A stretch of DNA of 64,000 nt from Opisthocomus hoazin (taxonomy: Eukaryota; Chordata; Aves; Opisthocomiformes; Opisthocomidae), in the NCBI RefSeq assembly GCF_030867145.1, contig NC_134428.1, positions 19,695,537 to 19,759,536 of the forward strand. The letters run 5' to 3'. How positions within the stretch are numbered: position 1 is the stretch's first letter; every line of letters begins with the position of its first letter. The notes beneath the pieces were generated by a model. The model worked only from the letters and a program-made list of their open reading frames with translations, did no database searches and was not told the DNA's origin. The translations under genes were made by a program, and so were the position numbers. Positions 36,001 to 47,400 of the stretch are shown here, one piece after another.

Positions 36001-36482
36001 TCTTCTAGCAAAACGAAGACCCTGCTAGGAGGCTTGGGTGGTACACTGGACTTCTGCAGAGTGTGAGCACTGGGAGGGTTCCTGTTGTGAAGTAGTCTCC
36101 AGGCGGATCTTCAAAACGCTGCTGGCTGTTTGGGTGGATGTGCTGTCTCCCTGAAGGATGCTACCAAATAGATAATATTCTGCCACTTACTCTCTAAGAC
36201 TGTCCCTAATAATTCAGAATTCGCCACAACTCTTTCTGGCAAAATGCTTGTGGCTGCAGGTTTTGTTGTTGCTGTTGTGTTCCATCCTGTTCTCTCCCCT
36301 TTCCTCCTGTCTAGCCGGACACGTATCCAGGAAACTGCTGGGCTTTCAAAGGACCACAGGGGTGTCTCGTAGTTCGACTTTCAAGGAAGATCTATCCGAC
36401 TGCCTTTACGTTGGAACACATCCCAAAAGCACTTTCAGCAACAGGAGAGATCTCCAGTGCTCTGAGGAGCTTTGCAGTATAT
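24034..36482 (+). CDS. SUN1: SUN1 unit 2: 5'-half exons joined to copy C
   Basis: Exons in order: 24034-24228 ([19 protein letters not shown]), 24445-24635, 25776-25803, 25908-26099, 28056-28139, 28460-28570, 29986-30084, 32469-32562, 32675-32733, 33948-34093, 34250-34480, 35277-35361, 35712-35827 and 36315-36482. The first group is the nucleoplasmic lamin-binding half, the 29986-32733 exons the membrane region, and the last three part of the SUN domain. The exon carrying the start codon was not found. The 25776 exon has one base too many after its acceptor. The coiled-coil exons are deleted as in A, and the last two SUN-domain exons are gone because of a deletion near 36835. It is therefore truncated at both ends and probably non-functional as it stands. 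Confidence 0.75.
25251..25313 (-). mobile_element. Tiny CR1 3' end fragment
   Basis: ATCATAGAATCATAGCATCATAGG followed by GTTGGAAAAGACCTCTAAG is the reverse complement of a CR1 3' terminus. It lies in a SUN1 intron of unit 2. Confidence 0.85.
26100..28055 (+). other. SUN1 intron, no other gene seen
   Basis: T-rich intron sequence between the exons ending at 26099 and starting at 28056. Short open stretches here match nothing I recognise and lack consistent exon borders. Confidence 0.55.
28571..29985 (+). other. SUN1 intron before the first membrane exon
   Basis: AT-rich intron sequence. I see no repeat family or coding signal apart from the flanking exons. Confidence 0.55.
30102..30128. repeat. 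(TG)n/(CG)n microsatellite
   Basis: About ten TG units followed by a short GC alternation. It sits some 30 bases before the point (30160) that matches base 1 of the window. Confidence 0.9.
30352..30361. repeat. Target-site duplication, left copy
   Basis: TGCCAAGAAT, repeated at 32064-32073. The empty site with a single copy is at 193-202 in copy A. Confidence 0.9.
30362..32063 (-). mobile_element. Young CR1 insertion specific to copy C
   Basis: A 5'-truncated minus-strand CR1 starting (3' end) with three ACAGAATC units. Copy A has the unoccupied site, so the boundaries and the 10-bp duplication are exact. It lies in the SUN1 intron upstream of the exon at 32469. Confidence 0.95.
30450..32063 (-). 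CDS. CR1 ORF2 reverse transcriptase fragment
   Basis: An open minus-strand frame for the CR1 reverse transcriptase and C-terminal domain, with [11 protein letters not shown] and the FADD box. Codons to the right of 32063 in the same frame belong to SUN1 intron, so I take the element border as the limit of this entry. The endonuclease part is absent through 5' truncation. Confidence 0.85.
   Translation of the reverse strand, partial: ELLNAFFASVFSAKTGPQESQSPEVKEEAYKEDDFPLIEEDCVRDRLSDLDVHKSMGPDGMQPRVLGELADVIAEPLSIIFERSWRTGEVPEDWRKAIVTPIFKEGKKEDPGNYRPVSLTSIPGKVMEQLILEAIMKQVEEKKVIGSSQHGFTKGKSCLTNLIAFYDDMTGWVDEGRAVDVVYLDFSKAFGTVSHDILLVKLRKCGPDEWSVKWIENWLNGRTQRVVISGAESSWRLVTSGVPQGSVLGPVLFNFFINDLDEELECSLSKFADDTKLGGVVDTPEGCAAIQRDLDRLESWAERNLMRFNKGKCRVLHLGRNILMHQCRLGVDLLESSSAERDLGVLVDDRLTMSQQCALAAKKANGILGCIKKSVASRRREVLLPLYTALVRPHLEYSVQFWAPQFKKDEELLERVQRRATRMVRGLEHLPYEKRLRELGLFSLKKRRLRGDLINAYKYLKGGCQEDGDKLFSVVPSDRTRGNGHKLRHRKFHLNMRRNFFPLRVTEHWNRLPREVVESPSLDIFKTRLDGVLCGLL
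32064..32073. repeat. Target-site duplication, right copy
   Basis: TGCCAAGAAT, identical to 30352-30361. The sequence then continues as in copy A from 203. Confidence 0.9.
33481..33525. other. Micro-inversion in SUN1 intron of copy C
   Basis: Copies A (about 1613-1660) and B (about 7862-7910) read TCTAACAAAAGTTGG, then AACTTGGGCTTCC. Copy C reads the reverse complement of this stretch (GGAAGCCCAAGTTTCTTCC, then TTTTGTTAGATAT) with a few changes, inside flanks of unchanged orientation. Confidence 0.85.
34564..34736 (+). pseudogene. SUN1: Remnant of SUN1 coiled-coil exon in copy C
   Basis: This is the same partial exon as at 2697-2869, with the same deletion join, so A and C inherited one event. 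The extra A seen in copy A is absent here. A phase-0 join from the preceding exon still meets a stop, so the exon is probably skipped. Confidence 0.75.
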
Positions 36483-36833
36483 GTAAGTCTGTCTGTGAAC
36501 TTCAGAGGATATTTGTATGCATAAAGAATATTTGTGGCGCAGATCTTGGAAAATAAGGACTGAAGGGAGGACAGCTAAGGAGAGAAACTGTTTGCTTTTA
36601 AAATTGCTGTTTTTGTAATCAGCTTTGAGACTAGGAATAAGAAGTGTTACAGCTAATTTGGAGGGAGCTGTTTCTTTTTTTCCTGCTTTATACAGTAGTA
36701 AACGTTTTTGGAGGGAGGTGACTGTTTTTGATTTGGTATCGTTCTTTCGGACACTCAAATTGTTCCATCCTTCCACCACTCCTACTGCTTACCCTCTCCC
36801 TCCCCAGTGTTGGCTTTGCACCTTGTCTGTGAT

Positions 36834-37170
36834 GTGTCTGGGTCGCCGTATTCCGCCTGGTGACGGCTTTCAGGCGAGTGGAGACCATAGCTACTAGCTG
36901 AGCAAGTGATGACCACCGGCTGAATTTACCCCGGTAGCTGGCCGAGCCTCGGGGCCCTGCCTGCGCCAGCTGCCTGCGCCAGCTGCCGTGGCAGGCCCTG
37001 TTTGCCTGTCCTGGTCGCCGCACTGCGGGTCGCTCGCGCTCCCTCTGGGCTGCTTTTGTGAGGGGGGAGGGTGCCGCCGTCACTCTTGACCCCGCTCTTC
37101 TTTGGGGGGGGGGGGGTGGTTTGGGGGGGACACGCTCTCTCTCGCCGGGCGCCTGTCTCGGCTGTTCTGC
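36834..37170 (-). mobile_element. CR1 ORF1 fragment, copy C (shortened)
   Basis: The shortened third copy of the ORF1 fragment. SUN1 intron sequence ends at GTCTGTGATGTG and joins the element at TCTGGGTCGCCG (equivalent to about 6735). The deletion removed the last two SUN1 exons and the distal half of the fragment. A tandem GCCTGCGCCAGCT duplication lies at 36958-36983. Confidence 0.55.
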
Positions 37171-37278
37171 CGCTGAGAAAAGGTTTCCCCGGCGCGACCC
37201 CTCGCTCCGGAGCCCTTCACCACGCGATCTGTTCTTCTCTGCTGCCTCGGAACTGACAAGATGCTGTTGAGATGTTTA

Positions 37279-37284
37279 AATAAA
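37279..37284 (+). terminator. Candidate ancestral SUN1 poly(A) signal
   Basis: AATAAA followed by a T-rich stretch, lying between the CR1 ORF1 fragment and the GET4 promoter. In copy B the same site reads AGAGAAA and in copy A it is deleted. The only other AATAAA seen downstream of a SUN1 end is inside the CR1 at 21193-21198. Confidence 0.45.
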
Positions 37285-37399
37285 AGAGTTTTAATTTTTG
37301 AAAGCGCACATAATGTTTGAAAGAAGAAATCAAAGTTTCTTTTCTGTATTTTTGATCACCTGCTGCGATCGCTACACCAGTAAAACCCAAGGAGTGCCC

Positions 37400-38420
37400 C
37401 TTGCCCGAGGGGAGGCGCAGGGACTTTGTTGCCAAATGCCTTCTCCCCCTTCCTCTCTCCCCCCAGCTGGGTCTCAGCGGTCTGCAATACCCTCTCCCCA
37501 GTTCGTGCCTGAGATGCTGGGGCTCGGGCTTTGTTCCGCTCCCCGAACCCCCTTCCCTCGGCCGCGGCAGTGCTGGCTGCAGGTTACCGCCCGCCCCCCG
37601 CCCCTGGCCACCGCCCGTGCCCCCCCCGCGCCACGTGGCTGAGGCCGCCTGCGCGCAGTCGCGCCTCCTGAGTCTCGCAGGCCCCCGTCGGAGTGGGCGG
37701 AAGTCGGGCAGCGAGGGGTGGCGCTCCGCCCCGCGACGCTGCACCGGGGCTGCGTGCGTCTGCGCCCGCCCTCCTCTCCTCCTCCTTCGCGTCGATGGCG
37801 GCCGCGATGATGGCGGCGGAGCAGGAAGCCGCCAAAGGCGGCGGCAGGAACCGCGGCGGCGTGCAGCGCGTGGAGGGCAAGCTGCGCGCCAGCGTCGAGA
37901 AGGGCGACTACTACGAGGCGCACCAGATGTACCGGACGCTCTTCTTCAGGTGGGGCCCGGCCCGCCGCCCTGCCCCTCCCCGCCCGGCCTTCCAGAGCCT
38001 GCCCACGCACCCGGCCCTCCTGCTCCCCGGCGCGCCAGCGCCCGCTCGCCATTGGCCGGCGCTTCTGCCGATCTCGGCCTCCTGCGCCCCCATTGGGCCG
38101 CGGGGAGGCGGGTCGGTTGCGTGCCGCGGAGGGTAGGGCGAGCGGTGCCGGCCCAAGCTGCGCCCGGGCCCGGCCTGAGAGCAGCGCGGGGCCCGCGAGT
38201 CGCTCCGGCGCGGCCGTGTGAGAGGGCCTGGGTGACGGGCAGCGCCGAGTTTCGCTCCGCAGTCCCCAAGCGTCTCTTGGCGGCCCCAGGTGGGGATGGC
38301 CCGGGCCTGCCCCCCCTCCAGCGTCCGGCGTCCCCCGGGGCCTCGGGCCTTGGCCCTGCCGTGTCCCTGGCTGGGGGGCCTGGCGTGAGCTCTCTCAGCT
38401 GCCTCCGCTGTGCCGGCCTG
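37400..38420 (+). promoter_or_regulatory. GET4: CpG-rich GET4 promoter and first exon region
   Basis: A block strongly rich in G, C and CpG surrounding the GET4 start codon at 37795, typical of a housekeeping promoter without a TATA box. It extends into intron 1. The start of transcription cannot be fixed from sequence. Confidence 0.75.
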
Positions 38421-41400
38421 TGTAAGCGGTAGCCTGGCTGCGGAGGAGGAGGCGCTCGGAGGGGCTGAGGTTTTTTTTGCGTGGCGGTCACCTCTGGGAC
38501 CAGCTCGGGGGAGGAGCAGCTCTCAGGGCTGCAAGAATCACCTGCACAGAGGAGTTTTCTCAGAAGAAATTCTAGCTGATGTGATACTTGTGTAGGGGAC
38601 CGTGACTGCAGTAGAGCAGACCTGGGCATTACTCAGAAATATTCCTCCTGCCTGTTATGTCTGAAGAAACTTCTTTGTATTGAAAACCTTCTTAATTTTT
38701 CGGGTCCACTGCAGCTTGTGATGGACACCCTTTTGATCTTCAAATGGAATATGTAGACCCGTGCTTCTAGGGGGGCACAGAACAAGGTGTCTCTTCAAGG
38801 GGCTTCCTGGGGTGGTCCCGTCTTCATTGAGCTGCAGTTCTGCTGGGGGAGGACAGGTGGGAAAGGTGCCTTCTGAGTCTTGGTCGCTCTCCTGGGTGTC
38901 ACCTGTCCTTGGAGCTCGCCTGAGCTGGAATGGGAACAGGCCTGTGGATGTCCTTGGAACGAGAGAGCTAGATATGTGGGGAAGAGAGTCCTTTGCACGT
39001 GGTCCTACTTCTGCTGCAGGATACATCCGATAGCCTGCGCTGCGCTGCGTACCAAGCACCATGAAGTTAAAGAAGTTGTGTTCTGCCATAGGCAACTGAT
39101 GGGATCAACGAGGGCTTAAATTGTGTTTAGAGTAAGTCTAAATTGAAGACAAAGCGCAGCCTATTTTGTGGTAAGGATGATGTGATGTGGTGGGTGCAGT
39201 GGTGGGAGATGGCTTGGCTCATCCAGTCTTCTGAATGTATGAACTCGCCTACTTTGCTTAAGTCTCCCTGAATTAATCTGGGATCAAAGATCCTACCTTT
39301 TCAATTTGAAATGCAAGAGAAAGGAGGTGCGCAATTAGGTGCAATGGAGAGCTTTGCATACCTAGGAAGAGGGTTTCCTTCTAGGCCAAAAGGTGTAATG
39401 AGGCAGTGAACTTTGGTTGGAAAGTCACTGAAGCCAAAGAAGAGTCTCAGCTAGCCCTGTCTGTCCTCTGGAAAATGTATGTGGAATGTCCACAGTTCTC
39501 CAGAGACACCCTGGCACGGAGTGGGATGATCTCAGCAGTGGAATTGTGCTTGGGATGGCCAGTGCTTGTTTTGAACAACAACTGCGTGTAAAATATTAGT
39601 CTGTTCCGTCATCAGTTACACGTTAAACTGGCAGTCCTGACTCAAGAGTGTCGAAAGGCCTAGACTGAGCTGTGTTTGAGGCTGGAGGAGGGAAGATGAC
39701 TACAAGCCTGCCTCCTGCAGACTGCTTATCCCTCCCTGTCATCCATGTAGCAGGGGGAAAACCGCTATTCCTGCCTGATGCAGAGCAGCAAGTCGTGCGC
39801 TCCTCCAAACGGGATTATCTGGGCCAGTGTTGTTGCTCTAGGGGCTGGCTGGGTTGATCTCTGCTCTGTGTATGGTTTGGGAATTGAGTCAAACTTCCAG
39901 GTGTAACATCGCTGTTGCAGTTACATTGGCAGCTGTTTTCCTGATGCTTTAGCTCCTTTTTCTGGTGTGAATGATCTGTTCCAGGATTTCAGTTATGCAA
40001 ATGTTTCTTTCTTGTTCTAAATAGCACTTCGAGCAATGTAGTGATTATTTCTTTTTATTACAAGTCTTTTTAAATAAAAGGAGTTTTTTAAAAAAAAAAA
40101 CAAACCCACAACTCCTTTAAATGTATTTTACATTGTAAAGCTGTTTTCAGGATCTGTTATTATCTGCTGTAATAATTCCCAGATTAGGAGCTCCCAAATA
40201 GCATTGGGAATCTGTGGGAAGTGGAGTTTATGGAAGGGGATCCACACTGGGACTCGGAGTGTGGAAGCAAACCTGGATGTGAGGCCAGCTATCAAATCGT
40301 TGGAGCTGCCTATCCATTTGACTGACGTGCGGAGCGTTTGCTATGGCGATTGCAGGTCTGCATTGTTGAGGGTACTTATTCCAAAAAGTCACCATCGTGC
40401 CATCCATTCTTAACAGTTCCACTGAGTGCTTTGGATAAAAGCCCCTGGGGTGTTGGAAGACAGTGAGCCAGGGTGGGAGGACTGTCTCCTGCCCTGCTCG
40501 TTGTCTGGTCTGATGTTACCAGCAGGACCTGTCCCTGGGACAGGAATCTCACCTGCCGCACAAGAGCTGTTGGGATCCACCGCCTGCTCGTTTCCCCTCT
40601 GGTTAGTGTGCCCCCCTCCATGCCCATGCTGTCCCACTGCCCTCCCAGAATGGCCGACCCCTCTGCGTTGCCCCACCGGGACACTCGTGCGTCGGAGCTG
40701 CTGTGCGGGGCTTGGCCGCTGCAGGAGTGGGGAGGCTACTCCAGCTGGGTGGAGCAGGGGCACGGCATGACGCCTTGTCTTTTTCAGATGAGCAAATTGG
40801 CTGTTGTTATAAACTCCTCAGAAAACAGACTTTTTGAGAAGCAGATGAGAGCAATGGAAACTGGAAGCTGTATCTGCTGCCACACCTTATCTGCTTTGGT
40901 AGGGCATGCTGTGTTCAGAATCTGGAGAAGTGGTTATCCAAGACCGAGGCCGGGTTGGACGGGGCTTGGAGCAGCCTGGTCTAGTGAGAGGTGTCCCTGC
41001 CCATGGCTGGGGGGTTGGAACGAGATGGTCTATAAGGTCCCGGCCAAGCCAAAGCAGTCTGTGACTCTATGACCTTTAGTTCCCCATAGTGATGGCGTGC
41101 AGGAGGCTGCAGTCACAGCACTGTGAAAAGAGGCTCCTGCTCTTAAGGTAACTGCTGGGAGCAAATTCTTTTCTTTTTCCTGTCTTGGTTAACTCTTAAG
41201 TGAGGAAGGTGGAAGCTGCATCGGGTTTTAATGTTTCAGAGAGCAGGCTTGTTTCTTTTCTGAGTTGGTGACTCTGTCAGGTGTTGCGTGGTGTATCTTG
41301 CTGGCTGTTCTGATCTTACCAGAGCCCATCAGAGGTGAGCTGCTTTGGTTCAGCAGAGGACTAGTACATGGCTGATGTCCCCTGGCAGAGAGCAGTAGTG

Positions 41401-44400
41401 GTCAGAGAGACTTCAACCAGTGGAAAGGGGATGTCAGCGGGGAGAGGGCTGGAGTCACTTGGGCGGCACTGGGTGTGTTCCAAAACTGCTTTGCTGTGCC
41501 AGCTTTGGTGTTCTTGCAGGCTCCGATGTGATGGTCTGAGCAGTGTGGTTCAGTGCATCGGCGTCTTTTGCTCAGGTGGACTCCTGGGATCATTTCCTTT
41601 TCTTTGTTTCAGCCCTTGTTTCCAGTTTGAAGCTCTCGGTTTTCATTGTTACACTGTTTGCTTGTATTCCATCAAGTCGGAGCAGAAATCAAGTTGTAGC
41701 TTGCGGTGAAAGTTACCTCATTATTAAAACTAACCCCATGTAAAAATAAAACCCTTCTTGTCTTTATTTAAAATTTTAGTGATCTTTAATCCTTTCAGTG
41801 TACGTAACTTTAAGCGTACACAACTTGCTGGTAATTTTTATCAAGGCTTTGGTATTGTTGACAGGTATATGTCGCAAGGAAAACACGCAGAAGCAAGAGA
41901 ACTAATGTATTCAGGGGCTTTGCTGTTCTTCAGTCATAACCAGGTAAGTCTCTGGTTTTCTGAGTGCAGTTGGGGCGGGCGGGTTGTTATTCCAAGATTT
42001 GAAGGGGTGAATGGTGAATTCTCAACAGTAAATGTTTGGGGTAATTGCTTTGTAGTCTTCGGGTTTATCTCTTTGTTGAACCTTTCTCCACAAAGAAGGA
42101 TTATGTCAAACTGGGACGTGAAGCAGAAGTGTTTGTGAGCGTCCAAACAGGAATCGTAACCACATCTGTTTTGCTTTCCTGGAAGCTTCTCTTCTGATGC
42201 CATCAAATGACTATAACTTTTGTGTAAGGGAATGCTGAGACTTGATACTGTGCCTTAGCTGTGGATGTTGATGAAAAGACTAAATCTACAAAATTCTGGT
42301 TGATGTTTTCTTTTCTATACCAATGTGTTCATCACTAGCAGCATCTGTCTGTTTTGTAGCAAAACAGTGCTGCTGATCTGTCCATGCTGGTTTTGGAGTC
42401 TTTGGAGAAATCGGATGCAAAAGTAGCAGAGGACCTTTTAGGTGAGGTGACTTTTGCGCTCGCTTTGACGTTGCTCGGATGTGCTTTGAGTTGAAGACTG
42501 GTAACAACAGTCACTGTGCAACCTGAAATGCTTTTTGTATGCCCTCCCAGATGGCTACGGGTTACCTTCGTCATAGCAATGGACTGGGGGAGAACTTGCT
42601 TAGAGAATAGTGGGTTCCTGATAACTTTGTGGGCATGCTTAGAACAGTTGTTGCTGTCTTGTGGCATTGTCCTTTCCTCGATGCAGCAGTAAGTATTGTG
42701 TGCAGTTGTTGGTGTCCCCAGGGCTTTGGTGGGTGGTGGTTTCCCACCCTAGCCCTGTGGTAGTGTGCACACTATTTGTTATTCAGCTGTTTACAAGGAA
42801 ATTTGTCTTGTTTGGCTGTGGGATTTGGCAAGCAGGCAATTTAGGGAGACCTTCTGACCAGCTGCCTGGCCAGACCACTGCTGCAGCATGGGCAAACCGC
42901 TCCTGTTGACAACTGACGGATGGAGGCAGGCAGACAGAGGCTGTTCTTTGTTTACTTAGCTCTGACATTTTGTATCCCGTTTATGACTTCTGGTGGTGCT
43001 TTTCTGAACTACAGCCCTCTGTCCCTCGCAGCTTCTCTGGGAATGGCAAGCAGTACCGCAACCGGCAGGCTTTCCTCCCCCTTGGAACTGCGTCCCCAGG
43101 GGATGCCCTGTCCCAAACGATGAAGCAGGGAAGCTGTCACCAGCTGGCTGCAAGGCACAGCTTTTGGCTGTGGAGTCATCAGATGAATATTGCTGGCTGA
43201 TAGATGCAAGATTGACTCGGTGTATGAGAAGTGGCTCAGGCTCAAAGCCACTCTTTTTTCAGGTGGCTTATGGAGGCTGTTGAGGGAGCTTAGAGACACA
43301 ATAGCATTATAACTTAAATTTTGTCTTAAAGATGCAATAGAACCAGCAGTTCATCCTGTTTCCATTAATGCTAAATATTTGTGAATCTTATTGCTTCTAG
43401 AAAACTTGGCTAAATTGTTTAGTTTAATGGATCCAAATTCTCCTGAAAGAGTGGCTTTTGTATCCAGAGCACTAAAGTGGTCTAGCGGGGGATCAGGAAA
43501 ACTTGGACATCCGAAACTACACCAGTTACTAGCAATTACCCTGTGGAAAGGTAAGAAAAAATCAACTGGCTTTTGTGTGTTTTGTTTTGAAAATGTTGAA
43601 GTATGATGTTGTAAGAGATCTGCTTTGGAAATACTCTAAGAAAGCTGAGATGAAGGTGATAGATTGACTTCTGCTATTACCTGAATTTTGCAATCAGTTC
43701 AGATTATTGTTACTAACAAAAAAAACCTGGGCCTGTAATTCTGTGTTAGTGCAATCTCCAAAACACAGCTGTTGTAAAGCTCTTGGTGTAAGGAAGGTTG
43801 ACCCTTTAGACATTGAGGTGGTTTGATTGAGTCATTAGGAGGAAAATTGCTAGGGAGCAAAGCTGTTCTGTTGTGGTTTTTTTGTTTTCAAATCCTGGAT
43901 AAACACGGCAAAGATTGAAATACATTACCTAGCATCCAAAACAGTCTTTGGATCTGTAATTAGGTACTTTTGGACAGGTTGACCAGCAGGCTTATTCCAG
44001 AATGAATGTTGTTGCCTTTGATTTATGTGGTATTTTATCACTTTGGATGTAAGATAAACTAAAAATGCGCTAAATAATTATTTTAATTGTGGGTGATAGC
44101 CAGTGTTTAAAGTCTTATGTTCAAAATATCATAAAAGTGAGCGAGAACAGTTGAAGAAATGCCATCTCTTCAGTGGTTTCTCATGAACTATTAACTGTGC
44201 AAGACGATTGTTTAAGTTTTTCAGTAGCTGCAAAGTGATGATAGTGGTTTTGTATAAGAATCCTGACCCGATGGTTAACGCTCCAGCTCGTTGCCTTTCT
44301 GTGTGCCATAGGCAATCCCACAGCTGCTCTCATGGGACTTACGTCTGCGTGATGGCTGCTGCCAGCCAGAAAGGGAGGCTTTTCCTCAGAGCATTAAAGT

Positions 44401-47400
44401 TAGAAGCTGAGATATGATTAGGATAAGAAACAGTTGCATTCTGAAGTAAAAATCCCCATGTTGTAGCCATCTGTTCACGGCTCTTTTGAAAAGCAAAATG
44501 CATACATTTTCTTAGTCTGTAGTTTATGAGAGTTTCATCAGAGAAGGCTCAGATTTTTAAAACAAAGCCTTTAAATTCCAAAAATTAGCAGCTATCCAGT
44601 TTAGATTTGTCACTGCAGTGATTTTGCATGCTGCTTTGCTTCAGATTAAGTTCTAACAAATCATTGCCATTTCTTACACCTTTTTTTCCTGTATAATTGC
44701 CGCTTTATTCAGCGTATGGAAGCAATTTTCATTTTGATAGCGAGAGTGGGCTAAGCTAAAAATAGGAAATGCCTTCTTTCTGTGCACTTACACTGAAGGA
44801 CGCTGAAAGTGCTGTTTGACTTCTTGGTGCACGTGGTCTAATATGGAACTTCTTGACTCTCCTGAGCACTGGTGATAGCACATGAACTTCTTGACTCTCC
44901 TGAGCACTGGTGATAGCACGCAGTTAGATAAAATGATACGACCGCAGCTCAAGCTATTTATCCCAGCGGTAGCTGTGTTTTGTGCTGGCATGGAATAAAC
45001 TGTGTTTAATAGCAGTTGTTCAAATGTATTTAGGATGACATATTTTTATCTCCCTTTACAAATTGTAACTTGTAAATGATGAAGCCCACTCACTTTTTGC
45101 TAGTTGTCCTGTATATATACCATGTGTAGCTCTTGTCTTTTTGCCACCTGTAGTGTATAAGCCTAACAAATCTGTTTTTATGTTCAGGTGTGATGAACTG
45201 ATTTCTTAAAAGCCATTTTCTTTTTCCTTTTATAGAGCAAAACTATAGTGAATCTCGGTATCACTTCTTGCACTCCACAGATGGCGAAGGATGTGCCAAT
45301 ATGCTAGTAGAATACTCCTCGTCTAGGGGATATCGCAGTGAGGTGGACATGTTTGTAGCACAGGCGGTACTACAGTAGGTGTTAAACTTTTTAACTATTT
45401 TACTGAGATGACACTGTGTTTGAGGCCAATCTAATTTAATCATGATAACTGTAGGTTAACCATGCATCCTTTTCAAAAGAAACTGTGAAACTGGCCCGAG
45501 CTTCTGAAACTCACTTTGTGTGGTAACAACAGCAGAAAACCATCTCAAAACTGGTGTGTTGAATTGGTCGGACTGGGAAGAGAAAAAAAAAAAACCCAAA
45601 CCAACACATGCTAAGGTCAAAACCTGAAATCATGTTAATTACCTGAAGAATTAAATGTAGTCTGTTTGACCCTGAAAGCACAATTCTTAGGTTTAACACC
45701 ACTTTATGTCTCTTTAGGGCTTACCTTGATATTCTTACCAAGACCGGACCTCAGCAGGCTGTATATTTACCTTTAGCATAGTACTTGCTCTCAGTCTGGT
45801 TGTCCCAAGAGCCAGTTTGTCTTGGATCACCCTGGTCTGTGAGCAGCAGTGTGATGATTCTTGGTTGGACAGAGTTGCTGGTGGCTTTCATTTACTTTAG
45901 GCATTTATTTTGTAGGAAGTGGTAATGCAAGCTATTATGTGCCTTTGGAGAGCTCATGTGTAATTAAGGTTGACAAAGCCAATTTTACTGTATTTAATCA
46001 GCTGATGGCCTTCTTCAGTCAGGGAAAGCAGCTCGTGGAGGAGTCTGAGGAGGAGGTGGAGACAGGACTGTGCAGCAGGGAGTCAGGGAGAGAGTAGGTG
46101 TTGGGAGAGAGGGAGGAGGTGAGAGCACGTCTGTCTCTTGGCAGCAGTGAGCTGTCATGTCAGATTTGTCCTGCTTTCTGTGACTAGTTGGTATAGATCG
46201 CAGTGATTTTGAGTGGTAGAAAATCCTTTATGGAAATCCAGTATATGCAGGGCTCTTAAACAATTTTACGGGGCTTTGTTCTGGAGGGGGGGAAATTCTG
46301 GGGAAACGTGAAGAGTAAGAGATGATTTTCTCAGTATTTATACAGCACTACTACTGCATCCTTTACTGGCCTATATCTCAAATACTGTACTAAATCCTCT
46401 TAGAGCAGTTTATAGTCTAATGAAAATAATTGCAGTTCTGTGCTCAGCAGTAAGGCAAAAGAGCCCAATGTCCTTGCAGATGTGAGGGTACAGAATTGGA
46501 GGCCAGCCTGCGAGCAGAACAGACTGCTCGTGGCAGCCTTCCCAGTGCTTGCTGACAGCATTTGTCCCAGATAAAGTCTCTTGTTAGGCCTGTGGGACTT
46601 GCAGAGATTGCCAGTTAAACTAACTGGAGCTGAACAAAGATTTGATCAGTTTGGGAAATTGATCTGTTAACTGGTGACAAATGGCTTGGGAGCTCAAAGT
46701 GTAGCTTTATTATGAAACTTCTAGACATGTGTGTCAAACTTATTAGTGGTCCTGATGCCATGTTATTTTGAGGCAATGCTAACAGAATGACAGAATCGTC
46801 GGACACTGGCAGACACATACTGAAAAGAGATGTATTTGGGAGTGGATGGGGCCAAGGGAGAGGTCTTTAATGTGATTTTTACCTCAGCAGCAAGTACAGC
46901 ATCATGTTTAATTTGGATTACACAGTGGTCAGTCTTTCCACATTTTGATTTAATTGGTGCTCTCTTTTAGTAACCGTAAAAGAGGCTGTGCTGTATACAG
47001 TCTGCCTAGGTCTTGGTTAATATTTATTGTCAGTTCTCCCTCCCAACCTGCTTATTCCACAATGTATTCTAGTAGTGATTTTCCCCTTCCTTGGTTGATA
47101 GTCAAACCATTGCCAAAGATCTCTACCAGTTTGTTTTTGCCATCAGTTTAAGCCTGAGATGGCTTCTGTGCACAAAGTAGAGATTGTTGTGCTTTTGGTT
47201 TCCCTTTTTCTTTCTGCATGTGAAACTGCTTCTCTGCCTTTTGTTTTTAACTTGCCCTGTTCTGTTTCCTTTCACAGATTTCTCTGCTTAAAAAATAAGA
47301 CCAGTGCATCGGTTGTTTTTACGACATACACACAGAAACATCCTTCGATAGAAAAGGGTCCGCCCTTTGTTCAGCCACTGCTAAACTTCATCTGGTTTCT

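Noticed and set aside
37401-38432. 343-codon plus-strand open frame over the GET4 start
   Set aside because: It lies in the CpG-rich region and reads GET4 exon 1 in the wrong frame, with Pro/Arg/Ala-rich sequence and no domain.
44846-44919. Possible CRISPR-like or satellite array
   Set aside because: Only two directly adjacent copies without spacers; a simple tandem duplication.
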